Part shown: positions 35,700 to 35,910 of the stretch, piece after piece
Layout: every line of letters begins with the position of its first letter
How positions within the stretch are numbered: position 1 is the first letter of the stretch
Assembly: GCA_030623035.1 (NCBI GenBank)
Contig: JAUXFK010000003.1
Location: 1 to 35,910 of the forward strand
Direction: 5' to 3'
From: Deltaproteobacteria bacterium
GTDB taxonomy: Bacteria > Desulfobacterota > UBA8473
DNA length: 35,910 nucleotides
Position numbers and translations under genes: made by a program
Notes under the pieces: model-generated
The model's input: only the letters and a program-made list of their open reading frames with translations
Told to the model about the DNA's origin: nothing
Databases searched by the model: none

Positions 35700-35910
35700 A
35701 TGGAGATTTACGAAATAGATGTCATAGAATGTCTCAAAAAGTTTGGTATATAGACAGATAAGCTACTTGTAACCCAGATGTCAAGGTTTGATAAGTGGGA
35801 AGCCCCAGAAGGTGTAATAAAAGTACTTAGGCTTGTTGAGCGAGATGTTGGAGAACAGATGAGAATGACCCGTATCAGCATTATTTCCATTCTTACATTA
35901 ACGATTCTGC
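35700..35910 (+). pseudogene. Partial gene with an in-frame TAG, runs off the window
   Basis: A plus-strand frame from ATG 35700 (EIYEIDVIECLKKFGI) meets TAG at 35751-35753, then remains open to the window edge (TDKLLVTQMSRFDKWEAPEG...). It ends in the hydrophobic stretch ISIISILTLTIL, perhaps the first membrane segment. An in-frame ATG at 35778 could also start an intact shorter gene. The family is not recognised. The minus-strand ORF listed at 35708-35890 is a shadow. Confidence 0.35.

Overview
The window is a stretch of chromosomal core genome from a low-GC (roughly 40%), apparently anaerobic, Gram-negative bacterium. Gene order points to the Desulfobacterota (deltaproteobacteria) or a neighbouring phylum: parA-parB, then gyrB, gyrA, a TPR lipoprotein and gpsA; a PIN/TRAM protein followed by ispD and ispF; ftsK-lolA; rfaE1-DUF4416-yicC-remA-gmk; and rplM-rpsI-argC. 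LolA, a heptose kinase and a BamD-like lipoprotein imply an outer membrane with LPS. The 1406-residue double-domain activase of the 2-hydroxyacyl-CoA dehydratase type is typical of anaerobes. The phylum is inferred from remembered synteny, not from a search.

Layout: 95-1731 chromosome segregation (parAB); 2300-7553 DNA gyrase subunits; 7540-9386 TPR lipoprotein and gpsA; 9444-13664 giant activase; 14020-16730 PIN/TRAM protein, ispD, ispF; 16877-18465 plsC and uppP; 18819-21804 ftsK and lolA; 21826-21975 a GC-rich, highly foldable intergenic segment that may be an RNA gene; 22424-25782 the rfaE1-to-gmk operon; 25943-27507 (minus) a lone Y1 transposase and argC; 27918-28805 (minus) ribosomal proteins S9 and L13; 29022-33059 (minus) an HD-GYP protein, a HEAT-like partner and an SDR dehydrogenase; 33623 to the end a decayed region with a broken otsA, a split hypothetical gene and a partial gene with an in-frame stop.

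The genes are mostly ordinary. The striking layer lies between them. Nearly every long intergenic gap holds a miniature inverted-repeat (MITE-like) element, at least ten full or partial copies from about five families (called F1 to F5 here). Several have target-site duplications readable in the window: TATTGTAT (8/8), AAAACATC (8/8), TAATAAAW (7/8), RTATAAAC (7/8), ATATTMTA (7/8, with an empty site elsewhere in the window), TAAATA and TATTA. F1 copies are long imperfect hairpins. Their two arms differ from each other in a fixed way, and paired positions change together between copies. Some copies are mosaics of two families. Elements sit in the likely gyrB promoter, directly after stop codons, beside a terminator, and between a promoter and otsA. 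No transposase matching 8-bp duplications is present, so the mobiliser must be elsewhere. This element community, and the question of whether its hairpins act as RNA, is the most promising undescribed material here.
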